From Actinoallomurus iriomotensis (lineage in GTDB: Bacteria > Actinomycetota > Actinomycetes > Streptosporangiales > Streptosporangiaceae), in contig NZ_BSTJ01000001.1 in the NCBI RefSeq assembly GCF_030269445.1, forward strand, positions 1,265,898 through 1,329,897: a DNA stretch of 64,000 bases, in the 5' to 3' direction. Positions 16,641-25,217 of the stretch are shown one piece after another; the first letter of the stretch is position 1; each line of letters begins with the position of its first letter. Under the pieces are notes generated by a model. It ran no database searches, had not been told where the DNA came from, and worked only from the letters and a program-made list of their open reading frames with translations. The translations under genes and the position numbers were made by a program.

Positions 16641-17354
16641 GTGATCGAATTCAGCCACGTCAGTAAGACCTACCGAGGCGTGCGGGCGCTCGACGACGTG
16701 TCCTTCGCCGTCGGCCCGGGATGCGTCACGGGTTTCCTCGGGCCCAACGGCGCCGGGAAGTCGACGGCTCTGCGCATCCTGACCGGGCTCGCCCGCGCCA
16801 CCTCCGGCTCGGCCACCGTGTTCGGCCGTGCGTACGCGGAGCTGGCCAACCCCGGAGCGCGCGTCGGCACGCTGCTGGACGCCGGCGCCCTGCATCCCGG
16901 ACGTACCGGGCGCGAGACCCTCACGCTCGGCGCGATGATGATCGGCCTGCCGAGGACACGGGTCGGCGAGGTCCTCGATCTGGTCGGGCTGACCGGCCGG
17001 GAGGCCGACCGCGTGGTCGGCGGCTACTCGCTGGGCATGCGGCAACGCCTCTGCGTCGGTCATGCGCTCCTCGGCCGGCCCGAGGTCCTCGTCCTCGACG
17101 AACCCGTCAACGGCCTCGACCCCCAGGGCATCCACTGGATGCGCGTGCTGCTCCGCGGGCTCGCGGACTCGGGCTGCTCGGTGCTGCTCAGCTCGCACCT
17201 CCTGCACGAGATCGAGCAGGTGGCCGACCGTCTCGTGATGATCGGACGCGGCCGGATCCTGGCGCAGGGCACCGTCGCCGAGCTGTCCCGGGGCCGGAGC
17301 CTCGAAGAGACCTTCCTCGACCTCACCGCGAACGCCGATCGGAGCGTCTCATGA
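16641..17354 (+). CDS. ABC exporter ATPase (CcmA/DrrA-like)
   Basis: The 237-residue ATPase has Walker A GPNGAGKST, signature YSLGMRQRLCVGHAL, Walker B VLVLDEPVNGLDPQG and H-loop LSSHLLHE. The GTG start at 16641 gives the usual opening IEFSHVSKTYRGVRAL. It overlaps the permease gene as ATGA. The short ATPase plus separate permease is the layout of actinobacterial exporters for antibiotics, lipids or peptides. The neighbouring two-component system suggests induced detoxification, but no substrate can be read from the sequence. Confidence 0.92.
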   Translation: MIEFSHVSKTYRGVRALDDVSFAVGPGCVTGFLGPNGAGKSTALRILTGLARATSGSATVFGRAYAELANPGARVGTLLDAGALHPGRTGRETLTLGAMMIGLPRTRVGEVLDLVGLTGREADRVVGGYSLGMRQRLCVGHALLGRPEVLVLDEPVNGLDPQGIHWMRVLLRGLADSGCSVLLSSHLLHEIEQVADRLVMIGRGRILAQGTVAELSRGRSLEETFLDLTANADRSVS

Positions 17355-18082
17355 CCAGCATCCCCTTCCACCGGCTCCTGCGGGTCGAGACGCGCAAGCT
17401 CTTCGACACCCGCAGCGCCAAGATCATGATCCTGGTCCTGGCCGGCCTCACCGTCGCGGCCATCGTCGCCCGCGGCGTCGTGGCCGGTCCGCGTCCGCGA
17501 ATGCTGGCCGGCACCGCGGGGGTCGGCTTCGGGACGCTGCTCCCCGCGCTGGGCATCCTCGCGGTGACCGGCGAATGGGGCCACCGCACCGCCTTGACCA
17601 CCTTCGCGCTCGAACCTCGGCGCCACCGGGTGCTGGCGGCCAAGTGCCTGCCGCCGTTGCTCACGGCCGTGGCCGCCTCGCTGTTCGCACTGCTGGTGAC
17701 GGTGCCGGTGACGATGATCGTCGCCCGGGTCGAGGATGTTCCGGTCGACGGGGGTTTCGGGCCGCTCGCCGTGCTGGGCTGGACCGCGACGAACGTTCTG
17801 CTGGTCGCGATGGGGCTGGCCATCGGCATGCTCCTGCTGAACGCCCCGCTCTCGATCGTCCTCTACCTGTCGACCCCCGCCCTGGGGACCTTCGTCGGCC
17901 GGCTCGGCGGCACCGGCGAGCTCCTGGTCCGCTGGTTCGACCTGAACACCACGGTCGGGCCCCTGGCGAAGGGCGACCTGTCCGGAGCCGACGCCGCCCG
18001 GCTGGCCGCGTCGATCACCTTCTGGATCGTCGCGCCGATGACGGCCGGCTTCGCACGAGGGATCCGCAGGGAGGTGACCTGA
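17351..18082 (+). CDS. ABC-2 type exporter permease
   Basis: The protein has 243 residues with about six hydrophobic helices, for example IMILVLAGLTVAAIVARGVV and VLLVAMGLAIGMLLLNAPLS. The N-terminal RLLRVETRKLFDTRSAK is typical of ABC-2 permeases next to CcmA-like ATPases. ATG 17351 overlaps the ATPase stop. It converges with the kinase gene 18096-19988 across 13 bases. Confidence 0.88.
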   Translation: MTSIPFHRLLRVETRKLFDTRSAKIMILVLAGLTVAAIVARGVVAGPRPRMLAGTAGVGFGTLLPALGILAVTGEWGHRTALTTFALEPRRHRVLAAKCLPPLLTAVAASLFALLVTVPVTMIVARVEDVPVDGGFGPLAVLGWTATNVLLVAMGLAIGMLLLNAPLSIVLYLSTPALGTFVGRLGGTGELLVRWFDLNTTVGPLAKGDLSGADAARLAASITFWIVAPMTAGFARGIRREVT

Positions 18083-18097
18083 CCCGCACGACGGGTC
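18081..18097. terminator. Short hairpin between convergent genes
   Basis: GACCCG (18081-18086) pairs with CGGGTC (18092-18097) around CACGA. It overlaps both stop codons and may serve as a weak bidirectional terminator. Confidence 0.45.
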
Positions 18098-19988
18098 AAG
18101 GCGTCGTGACCAGGCCCACCTGGCGCAGCCAGTCGGCGGCCACCGTGCGAGCCGGGGTCCGGTCGGCCAGCACGCGGACGTTCATGCGCAGCAGGGCGTC
18201 CGTCGTCAGCTTGGCCGAGACGGCGTCGAGCGCGCTGCGGCCGGTGGCGCTCAGCGACGAACGGTAGGCCAGCGGTGTGACGTTCTGCGCGCTGAACACG
18301 TGCTTGGGATCCTGGAGCACCACCAGCCCGCCCTCGGCGATCGCCGGTTCGGTCGCGAACAGGTCCGCCGCGTCGATGCGGCCGTCCTCGAGCTGCGCGA
18401 CGAGCGTGGTCCGGTCGTCGGTCTGGAACGGCTGGTAGCTCCGGAAGTTCAGCCCGTACGTGCCGCGCAGCCCGACGAGCCCCTGATGCCGGGTCTGGAA
18501 CTCCGGCGGGCCGCCCATGACCAGGTCGCCGGCCACCGGCCTGAGGTCGGCGATCGTGCGCAGGCCGTACCGCTCGGCGGTCTTCCTCGTCACCGTCACC
18601 GTGTCCTTGTCCTCGGCCGGCGCGGAACGCAGGAGTTCGAGCTGCGGTGGGAGCGTACGGGCGAGGACCGCGTCGACCTGCGCCGCCGTGGCCGCGGTGC
18701 TGGTCCGGTCGAGCGACACCGCGAGCGCGCCGGTGTACTCCGGGATCACGTCGATCTGCCCGGACCGCACCAGCGGGAAGTACGTCTCGCGGTCGCCCAG
18801 GTTGAACCTCCGCGTCACCCGGTACCCCTTGGCCTCCAGCGCCTGCGCGTACACCTCGCCGAGCAGGGAGCTCTCGGCGAAGTTGGCCGAGCCGACGGTG
18901 ACGGCGGGCGGCGGGACGGAGGGCGGCCCGCCGGCGTGCCGTGCCCCGCCGTCCGGCCACAGCGTGAACGCCAGCGTCGCCGCCCCGACCGCAACCGCCG
19001 CGGCCCCGGCCGCCAGCAGCGTCCGGACCCGCCGCCGGCGCCGTAACACCGGCGTGCGGTCCGGGCGGGTGAACCGGTCCGGGCGCGTACGGTCGCGGTC
19101 GCCGCCCCGTTCGGGCCGGTCGACGGTGAGGTGGTCGGCGGGCCGTACGCCCTCGGGCAGCCTGATCGCGGCCGCCGCCTCCTCGACGTCCTGGTAGCCG
19201 AGGAGCCGGAGCAGGATGTCGGGCGCCTCGGGACGGTCGCGCGGATCCTTGGCCAGGCAGCGCCGGATCGTGTCGCGGTACGGCGGGGGCACGGCGGCGA
19301 TGTCGGGATCGTCGCGGAGGATGCGGTTGAACACCGCGGCGACCGAGTCGATGCCGAACGCCGGCCGGCCGGTCGCCGCGAACGTCATCGTCACGGCCCA
19401 GCCCCAGATGTCGGCCGCGGGCGTGTGGTGCTCGCCGCGCAGCAGTTCCGGCGCGGTGTACGCGGGCGTGCCGACCAGGCCGCTGGTCACCGTGGCGCCG
19501 GCGTCGAGCACCCGCGCGATGCCGAAGTCGATCACGCGTGGACCGTCCGGGCCCATCAGCACGTTGTACGGCGTGAAGTCGCGGTGCAGCACCCCGGCGC
19601 GGTGGATCGCGGCCAGCGCCGACGCCGTGCCGACCATCAGCCGCGCCAGCGCGCCGCCGGTCAGCGGCCCGCCGGCCTCGGTGAACTCCTGGAGCGAGGG
19701 CCCGTCGACGTACTCGCTCACCAGGTAGGACCGGTCACCGTCGCTGCCCAACTCGATGATCCGCGCCGTGCAGAAGTCGGCCACCCGGCGTACGGCCGTG
19801 ATCTCGTCCCGCAGCCGGTCGTACGCCCGCGCGCCGCGCAGCAGCCGCGGATGCAGCACCTTCAGCGCGACGGGTGTGCCGTCGTCCTGTTCGGCGCGGT
19901 AGACGACACCCTGGCCGCCTTCACCCAGCCGCCCGGCGAGCCGGTACGGGCCGATGTGATCGGGATCCTCCGGTCGTAATGGCTGCAT
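18096..19988 (-). CDS. Ser/Thr protein kinase fused to a betaine-binding ectodomain
   Basis: Residues 1-270 form a Hanks-type kinase. The Gly loop is GRLGEGGQGVVY, Lys43 sits in VALKVL, the catalytic loop is HRDFTPYN (Asp137, with Thr replacing the usual Lys), the metal motif is DFG at 154 and the APE motif is YTAPE. A basic linker and one membrane helix (LLAAGAAAVAVGAATLAFTLW) follow. The outer 270 residues are an OpuAC-type substrate-binding domain: VGSANFAESSLLGEVYAQAL, VIPEYTGAL and VFSAQNVTPLAYRSS. That domain closely matches the binding protein at 41018-41947. I infer a receptor kinase that reads extracellular betaine-like ligands. ATG 19988 has GGGAGAAGG upstream; ATG 20018 has none. 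Confidence 0.93.
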   Translation of the reverse strand: MQPLRPEDPDHIGPYRLAGRLGEGGQGVVYRAEQDDGTPVALKVLHPRLLRGARAYDRLRDEITAVRRVADFCTARIIELGSDGDRSYLVSEYVDGPSLQEFTEAGGPLTGGALARLMVGTASALAAIHRAGVLHRDFTPYNVLMGPDGPRVIDFGIARVLDAGATVTSGLVGTPAYTAPELLRGEHHTPAADIWGWAVTMTFAATGRPAFGIDSVAAVFNRILRDDPDIAAVPPPYRDTIRRCLAKDPRDRPEAPDILLRLLGYQDVEEAAAAIRLPEGVRPADHLTVDRPERGGDRDRTRPDRFTRPDRTPVLRRRRRVRTLLAAGAAAVAVGAATLAFTLWPDGGARHAGGPPSVPPPAVTVGSANFAESSLLGEVYAQALEAKGYRVTRRFNLGDRETYFPLVRSGQIDVIPEYTGALAVSLDRTSTAATAAQVDAVLARTLPPQLELLRSAPAEDKDTVTVTRKTAERYGLRTIADLRPVAGDLVMGGPPEFQTRHQGLVGLRGTYGLNFRSYQPFQTDDRTTLVAQLEDGRIDAADLFATEPAIAEGGLVVLQDPKHVFSAQNVTPLAYRSSLSATGRSALDAVSAKLTTDALLRMNVRVLADRTPARTVAADWLRQVGLVTTP

Positions 19989-20145
19989 GAATCGTGTCGC
20001 CTTCTCCCTGACGAGCATCGTCTCGCACTGAAACGCATCACAACCAGGCAGTTTTCGGACAAAGCGAAAGCCCCCAGCCGACCGGTGGAGGCCGGGAAGA
20101 ACCCGAGCCGATCATGGGAGGTTCGACGTTAAAACAACGCTACGA

Positions 20146-20173
20146 GGTGTGAACTTGGTACCAATCTCACACC
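20146..20173. promoter_or_regulatory. 28-bp imperfect palindrome, candidate DeoR operator
   Basis: GGTGTGAACTTGGT at 20146-20159 is mirrored by ACCAATCTCACACC at 20160-20173 with 12 of 14 positions paired. It sits about 180 bp upstream of the deoR start, in the region shared with the kinase gene. Confidence 0.6.
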
Positions 20174-20303
20174 CTGGACACCCCGCCGGTCCCGGCCGTG
20201 CACCGGGCGTGCACTCCACTACCTGCATGCTCCGCCGATTCGCCGAGAGGGCTTGACGCCGACCGTGTGCATGTCCCAAGATCCGGGGACACGATATCTC
20301 TCG

Positions 20304-20316
20304 TGTGAATTTCACA
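20304..20316. promoter_or_regulatory. TGTGAATTTCACA palindrome upstream of deoR
   Basis: This is a perfect 13-bp palindrome with a central T, 37 bases before ATG 20354. It shares the TGTGAA half-site with the larger palindrome at 20146-20173, so both may bind the same regulator. Confidence 0.55.
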
Positions 20317-20353
20317 GTTTCGGGTGTTCGAATTCAAGCCGTCGGAGGTAGTG

Positions 20354-21148
20354 ATGGCTGCTGCCAGAGCGCGCGACGGCAGGAACGGCCCTGCGCTACG
20401 GCGGGGGATGCTCGCCGAGCACGTCCTGACGCAAGGCTCCGCTAGCGCCGCTGAGCTGGCCGAACGTTTCCAGGTCAGCCTCATGACGATTCACCGGGAC
20501 CTTGACGAGCTGGAGCGCCAGGGCGTCGTGCGCAAGTACCGGGGCGGGGTCACCGCCCAGCCCTCCGGCGTGTTCGAGAGCAACGTCGCGTTCCGCATGA
20601 GGACCATGCCGGCCGAGAAGGACGCGATCGCCGGCCGGGCGGTCGAGATGATCGAGCCCGGCATGGCGGTGATGCTCGACGACTCGACCACGAGCCTGGC
20701 ACTCGCCCGGCGGCTGGAGAACATCACGCCGCTCACGGTCGTCACCAACTTCCTGGAGGGCATCAACCTGCTCGCCCAGATGCGCGACGTCCGGCTGCTG
20801 GCCCTCGGCGGCGACTACGACCCCCTGCACGACTCCTTCCTCGGCGTCTCCTGCATCGAGGCCATCGAGCTGTTGCAGGTGGACCTGTGCTTCGTGTCCA
20901 CCTCGGCGGTCACCGCCGGGTTCGCCTACCACCAGGAGCAGCACATCGTCTCGGTCAAGCGCGCGATGCTCGCCAGCGCGGCACGCAAGATCCTTCTGCT
21001 CGACCACACCAAGCTGAGCCGGACCGCCCTGCACCGGGTCGCGCCGCTCAGCGGTTTCGACGGCGTGATCATCGACGCCGGCGCCTCCGAGGAGGCGCTG
21101 CGCGAACTCGACGAGCACAAGGTCGCCTACGAGGTGGCCGCCCCATGA
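20354..21148 (+). CDS. DeoR/GlpR-family regulator of the rhamnoside operon
   Basis: ATG 20354 has GGAGG five bases upstream; an in-frame ATG at 20324 is less likely. The 264-residue protein has the DeoR N-terminal helix-turn-helix (SAAELAERFQVSLMTIHRDL, then GVVRKYRGGV). The C-terminal sugar-phosphate sensor contains DDSTTSLALARRL, LTVVTNFLEG and LLALGG. DeoR regulators usually repress sugar operons and are released by a phosphorylated intermediate. It is the first gene of the 20.3-30.8 kb operon and its stop overlaps the linker element as ATGA. Confidence 0.9.
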   Translation: MAAARARDGRNGPALRRGMLAEHVLTQGSASAAELAERFQVSLMTIHRDLDELERQGVVRKYRGGVTAQPSGVFESNVAFRMRTMPAEKDAIAGRAVEMIEPGMAVMLDDSTTSLALARRLENITPLTVVTNFLEGINLLAQMRDVRLLALGGDYDPLHDSFLGVSCIEAIELLQVDLCFVSTSAVTAGFAYHQEQHIVSVKRAMLASAARKILLLDHTKLSRTALHRVAPLSGFDGVIIDAGASEEALRELDEHKVAYEVAAP

Positions 21149-21216
21149 GCGAGCGAAGCGAGCGAATCAAACGACACGCGCCCCGGAATCGCTCCTCCGA
21201 CGAAGGAGGGCCCATG
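21145..21216 (+). repeat. Intercistronic linker element, copy 1 (MSERSERI type)
   Basis: The element starts with an ATG overlapping the deoR stop (ATGA). It encodes MSERSERIKR and runs in frame into the GH78 ATG at 21214. Its first 24 bases and its end (CCGACGAAGGAGGGC) match the second copy at 26149-26223; the middle differs. The end supplies the GAAGGAGGG ribosome binding site for the next gene. Initiation at 21145 would add 23 residues to GH78. Confidence 0.8.
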
Positions 21217-23940
21217 AACGGCACCGCGACTGGGCTGCGGCCGTACGCGCTGCGGTGCGACCACCGGACGACGCCGCTCGGCATCGGCGGGCGGACGCCG
21301 TTCCTGTCCTGGCGGCTGGCCGCGGACGACGACGCGCCTCGCGGTACGGCCCCGGCGGCCTACCGCGTCGAGGTCACGCCGGACGACGACTCGCACGCCG
21401 GCTGGGACACCGGCCGGGTCGAGGACCCCGAGGCGATCGGTGTCGTCTACGCCGGCCCGGCGCTCCGCCCCCGCACGCGCTACCACTGGCAGGTCACGGT
21501 GTGGACCGCGGACGGGGCGGAGGGACGGGAGCGGTCGTGGTTCGAGACCGGGCTCGACGCCGGTGAGTGGCGCGCGTCCTGGATCGCGAACGACTGGACG
21601 GCCGTCGAGGTCGTCGACCCGCCGGAGGAGGGCGAGCGGGCCCTCGACGCCCACGGCCTGCTGCCCTGCCCGCTGCTGCGCCGCGAGTTCTCCGCGAGCA
21701 CCGCCCCCGTACGGGCCCGCCTGTACGTGAGCGCCCGCGGCCTCTACGAGATGCGGATCAACGGCCGGCGGGTGGGAGACGGCGAGCTGACCCCGGGCTG
21801 GACCGACTACCGGCACCGCGTCCAGTACCAGACGTACGACGTCACCGCGCTGGTCCGCGAGGGCGGCAACGTCCTCGCCGCCACGCTCGCGGACGGCTGG
21901 TGGAGCGGCTACGTCGGGTTCGAGCCGCGCCGGCCGGGCGCGCACTACGGAGGCTTCCCGCAGTTCATCGCCCAGCTGCACCTCGACTACGCGGACGGGT
22001 CGTCGCAGGTCATCGGCACCGACGAGCGGTGGCGGACGAGCGACGGGCCGATCCGGTACGCCGACCTGCTCATGGGCGAGTGCCACGACGCGCGGCGTGC
22101 CGCCGGCGGCTGGGACGAGCCGGGCTTCGACGACCGCGACTGGCCGGCCGCCCGCGTGGCCGACACCGGCACCGACACGCTCGTCCCCTCGGTGGACGAA
22201 CCGGTGCGCGCGCTCGGTGAGCTGCCCGCCGCCGCCGTCACACGCATCGGCCCCGAGGCGCACGTCGTCGACTTCGGGCAGAACTTCGCCGGCCGCGTCC
22301 GGCTGACCGTCCGCGCTCCGCGGCGCGGGCAGCGGATCGTGATCCGGCACGCCGAGACACTCGACGACGACGGCGGTCTCTACACCGCCAACCTGCGCAC
22401 CGCCGCCGCCACCGACACCCTGATCACCGGTGCCGACACCGTGGTCTTCGAGCCGCGCTTCACCTACCACGGCTTCCGGTACGCCGAGGTGACCGGCCTG
22501 GCCGAGCTGAACCCCGGCGACGTCACCGGTGTCGTCCTGCACAGCGACACGCCCCGGGCGGGGACGTTCGACTGCGCGGACCCGGCGATCCGCCGGCTGC
22601 ACGAGAACATCACCTGGGGGCAGCGGTCGAACTTCGTGAGCGTGCCGACCGACTGCCCGCAGCGCGACGAACGCCTCGGCTGGCTCGCCGACGCCCAGGT
22701 GTTCCTGCCGACCGCCTGCCTGGGCGCCGACGTCGCCGCCTTCTTCACCAAGTGGATGCACGACGTGCGCGACGCGCAGGGACCGGACGGCGGCTTCTCC
22801 AACGTCGCGCCGCGCCTGGCCGGCGTCGCGGACGAGGGCGCGCCCGGCTGGGGCGACGCCGGTGTGCTGGTCCCGTGGCACCTGTACCGGGTGTACGGCG
22901 ACGAGCGGTTCCTCGCCGACTCCCTGGACGCGATGTGCGCGTGGGTCGACTTCGTCCACCGGCACAACCCCGACCTGGTCTGGCGGCACAAGGTGGGTCC
23001 GCACTTCGCGGACTGGCTCTCCATCGGCCGCCCGACGCCGCGCGAGGTGGTCGCCACCGCGTACTTCGCGCACAGCGCGGAGCTGACCGCGCGCGCCGCC
23101 CGCGTGCTGGGCGGCGACCAGGCCGACCGGGCCGAGCGGTACTCCGCGCTCGCCCGCGACGTGCGCGCGGTCTTCACCGCGCGGTTCGCCGGACCGGACG
23201 GCCGGATCGAGGGCGACACGCAGACCGCGTACCTGCTCGCCCTCGCGTTCGACCTGCTCCCCGACGACCTCGCGAGCCACGCCGCCCGGCGGCTGGCCGC
23301 TCTGGTCGAGGAGGCCGGGCCCGGCCTGACCACCGGCTTCCTCGGAGTCGGGCTGATCGCGCCGGTCCTCGACCGCTGGGGCCGCGCCGACCTGGTCCAC
23401 GCCCTGCTGCGGCGCACCCGCCGGCCGTCGTGGCTCTACCCGCTGCGGCACGGGGCCACCACCATCTGGGAACGGTGGGACGGCTACACCGAGGAGCACG
23501 GCTTCCAGGCGCCCGCCATGAACTCCTTCAACCACTACGCGCTCGGGTCGATCGGGGAGTGGCTGTACCAGGGGCTGGCCGGGCTCGACCAGGCGCCCGC
23601 CTCGGTGGCCTACCGCGAGCTGGTCGTCCGGCCGCGGCCGTTCGACGGCGAGCCGTTCTGGGCGGAGGCGGCGTACGACTCGGCGCGCGGCCGGATCGCG
23701 GTGCGCTGGCGGCAGGACGACGACGGGTTCCGGCTGGACGTGACCGTCCCTCCGGGGGCGACGGCGACCGTGCACGTACCCGGCGACGATCACGCCGCCG
23801 TACGAGAAGGAGAACACCCGGCCGGCGAGAGCCCCGGGGTCGAGTTCGTCGGTATCGAGACGGCCGCCACAGGCGGAAAGACGCTCGTATACCGCGTGGA
23901 GTCGGGGGACTACCGATTCTTTGCCAGGAGGACAGGATGA
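21214..23940 (+). CDS. Alpha-L-rhamnosidase, GH78 family
   Basis: This 908-residue protein hydrolyses terminal alpha-L-rhamnose. N-terminal beta domains (PFLSWRLAADD; RARLYVSARGLYEMRINGRR) precede the (alpha/alpha)6 catalytic domain. The signature DCPQRDERLGWLADAQ places the likely general acid in RDE near residue 485. TIWERWDGYTEEHGFQ near 750 and NSFNHYALGSIGEWLYQG are also diagnostic. There is no signal peptide, so it probably acts in the cytoplasm on imported oligosaccharides. The start is ATG 21214 with GAAGGAGGG three bases before, or 21145 through the in-frame linker. The stop overlaps the binding-protein start as ATGA. Confidence 0.93.
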   Translation: MNGTATGLRPYALRCDHRTTPLGIGGRTPFLSWRLAADDDAPRGTAPAAYRVEVTPDDDSHAGWDTGRVEDPEAIGVVYAGPALRPRTRYHWQVTVWTADGAEGRERSWFETGLDAGEWRASWIANDWTAVEVVDPPEEGERALDAHGLLPCPLLRREFSASTAPVRARLYVSARGLYEMRINGRRVGDGELTPGWTDYRHRVQYQTYDVTALVREGGNVLAATLADGWWSGYVGFEPRRPGAHYGGFPQFIAQLHLDYADGSSQVIGTDERWRTSDGPIRYADLLMGECHDARRAAGGWDEPGFDDRDWPAARVADTGTDTLVPSVDEPVRALGELPAAAVTRIGPEAHVVDFGQNFAGRVRLTVRAPRRGQRIVIRHAETLDDDGGLYTANLRTAAATDTLITGADTVVFEPRFTYHGFRYAEVTGLAELNPGDVTGVVLHSDTPRAGTFDCADPAIRRLHENITWGQRSNFVSVPTDCPQRDERLGWLADAQVFLPTACLGADVAAFFTKWMHDVRDAQGPDGGFSNVAPRLAGVADEGAPGWGDAGVLVPWHLYRVYGDERFLADSLDAMCAWVDFVHRHNPDLVWRHKVGPHFADWLSIGRPTPREVVATAYFAHSAELTARAARVLGGDQADRAERYSALARDVRAVFTARFAGPDGRIEGDTQTAYLLALAFDLLPDDLASHAARRLAALVEEAGPGLTTGFLGVGLIAPVLDRWGRADLVHALLRRTRRPSWLYPLRHGATTIWERWDGYTEEHGFQAPAMNSFNHYALGSIGEWLYQGLAGLDQAPASVAYRELVVRPRPFDGEPFWAEAAYDSARGRIAVRWRQDDDGFRLDVTVPPGATATVHVPGDDHAAVREGEHPAGESPGVEFVGIETAATGGKTLVYRVESGDYRFFARRTG

Positions 23941-25217
23941 CACTCCGATTCGAGCGGAACCGCAGAGAGTTCCTGCGTGCGGCGGGAGGGCTCGCCGCCG
24001 TGGCGGCGCTCCCGGTCTCTCTCGCCGCGTGCGGCGGATCGTCCGGCGGGGGCGGCGGCAAGACGCTGCGCCTCGTGGGCGTCGCCGACCAGCAGAAGGC
24101 GCTGGACGAGCTGACCAAGCTGTACACGCAGGCGAAGTTCTCGACGTCGTACGCGCCGACCGACCAGGTGCAGACGTCGCTGCGCACCCAGCTGGGCGCC
24201 GGCAACGCGCCCGACGTCCACGTCGTCTACCCGGGCAACGGCAGCGCGATGTCGATGGCGCAGATCGCGCAGGCCGGTCTGCTCGCCGACCTCAGCGGCC
24301 AGAGCTGGACGCAGAGCATCCCGGCCAACTTCAAGTCCGCGTTCCAGCTCCAGGGCAAGACCTTCATCTACTCGGCCGGGTCGAGCGTCATCGGCGCGAT
24401 CTACAACAAGAAGGTCTTCGCCGACGCGAAGGTCGAACCGCCGAAGACCTGGAGCGAACTGCTCCAGGTGTGCGACAAGCTCAAGAAGGCCGGCAAGATC
24501 CCGATCGCGCTCGGCGCGCAGACGCCGTGGGTGACGCAGCTCATCTCGTACGCGCTCGTGCCCTCGACCGTGTACGCGAAGAACCCGCAGTTCGACAGCC
24601 AGATGCAGGCCGGCTCGACGAGCTTCGCCCAGTCGGGCTGGCGCGACGCCTTCAATATGTACCTGCAGCTCCAGCAGCGCGGGTTCTTCAACGACAACCC
24701 CAACGGCACGACGTACGAGCAGCAGACCTCCATGGTCGCGACCGGCAAGGCGGCCATGGCCGTGCAGGTGTCGGCGGTGCTGCCCGACTTCCGCAAGGCC
24801 GCCACGAACGCCGACGACCTGGCGATGTTCCCGTTCCCCGGCGCGGACACCGCGGCGAACGTGTGGATCCCGGCGGGCGTCGTCGTCGGCCTGGGCGTGA
24901 GCGCGCGCAGCCGCAACGCGGACGCGGCCAAGGCCTTCATCGAGTTCCTGGGCCGGCCGGAGAACATCAACCGGTGGGCCGAGGCGGTCGCCTGCGTCCC
25001 GCTCAAGCGCGACGCGAACTCCAAGATCGACCCGGTGCTGAACCCGTTCCTGCCGTTCATCGACGACAACAAGGCCGTGCCGTTCATGGACCAGGCCTGG
25101 CCGAACGCCGAGGTGCAGCCGACCCACTTCGCCGTGGTCCAGGAGCTCCTCGGCGGCAAGACGACGGTGGACAAGGCGCTGGCGAAGATGGACGAGACAT
25201 ACCGGAAGAAGTCATGA
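23937..25217 (+). CDS. Sugar ABC importer substrate-binding lipoprotein (probable Tat export)
   Basis: The 426-residue protein begins with a twin-arginine motif (NRREFLRAAGG) followed by a lipobox LAAC (Cys32), suggesting Tat export and lipidation. The body is an extracellular solute-binding protein family 1 fold, with QTSLRTQLGAGNAPDVHVV, then IGAIYNKKVFADAKVEPPKT and WSELLQVC. AGGAGGACAGG precedes ATG 23937. Placed between two rhamnosidases and two permeases, it probably captures rhamnose-containing oligosaccharides or glycosides; this is inference. Confidence 0.93.
   Translation: MTLRFERNRREFLRAAGGLAAVAALPVSLAACGGSSGGGGGKTLRLVGVADQQKALDELTKLYTQAKFSTSYAPTDQVQTSLRTQLGAGNAPDVHVVYPGNGSAMSMAQIAQAGLLADLSGQSWTQSIPANFKSAFQLQGKTFIYSAGSSVIGAIYNKKVFADAKVEPPKTWSELLQVCDKLKKAGKIPIALGAQTPWVTQLISYALVPSTVYAKNPQFDSQMQAGSTSFAQSGWRDAFNMYLQLQQRGFFNDNPNGTTYEQQTSMVATGKAAMAVQVSAVLPDFRKAATNADDLAMFPFPGADTAANVWIPAGVVVGLGVSARSRNADAAKAFIEFLGRPENINRWAEAVACVPLKRDANSKIDPVLNPFLPFIDDNKAVPFMDQAWPNAEVQPTHFAVVQELLGGKTTVDKALAKMDETYRKKS

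Larger units (their letters stand above)
19989..20353. other. 365-bp divergent promoter region with two palindromes
   Basis: This region separates the receptor kinase (minus) from the DeoR regulator (plus). It contains no coding frame of note. Its striking content is the 28-bp palindrome at 20146-20173 and the 13-bp palindrome at 20304-20316, which share TGTGAA half-sites. Confidence 0.55.

Noticed and set aside
21127-23943. A 938-codon open frame on the minus strand opposite the GH78 gene, and similar long frames opposite GH106 (27590-29248) and the betaine importers.
   Set aside because: High-GC codon bias opens antisense frames. These are Arg/Gly/Val-rich, lack domain motifs and are mirrored by strong real genes.
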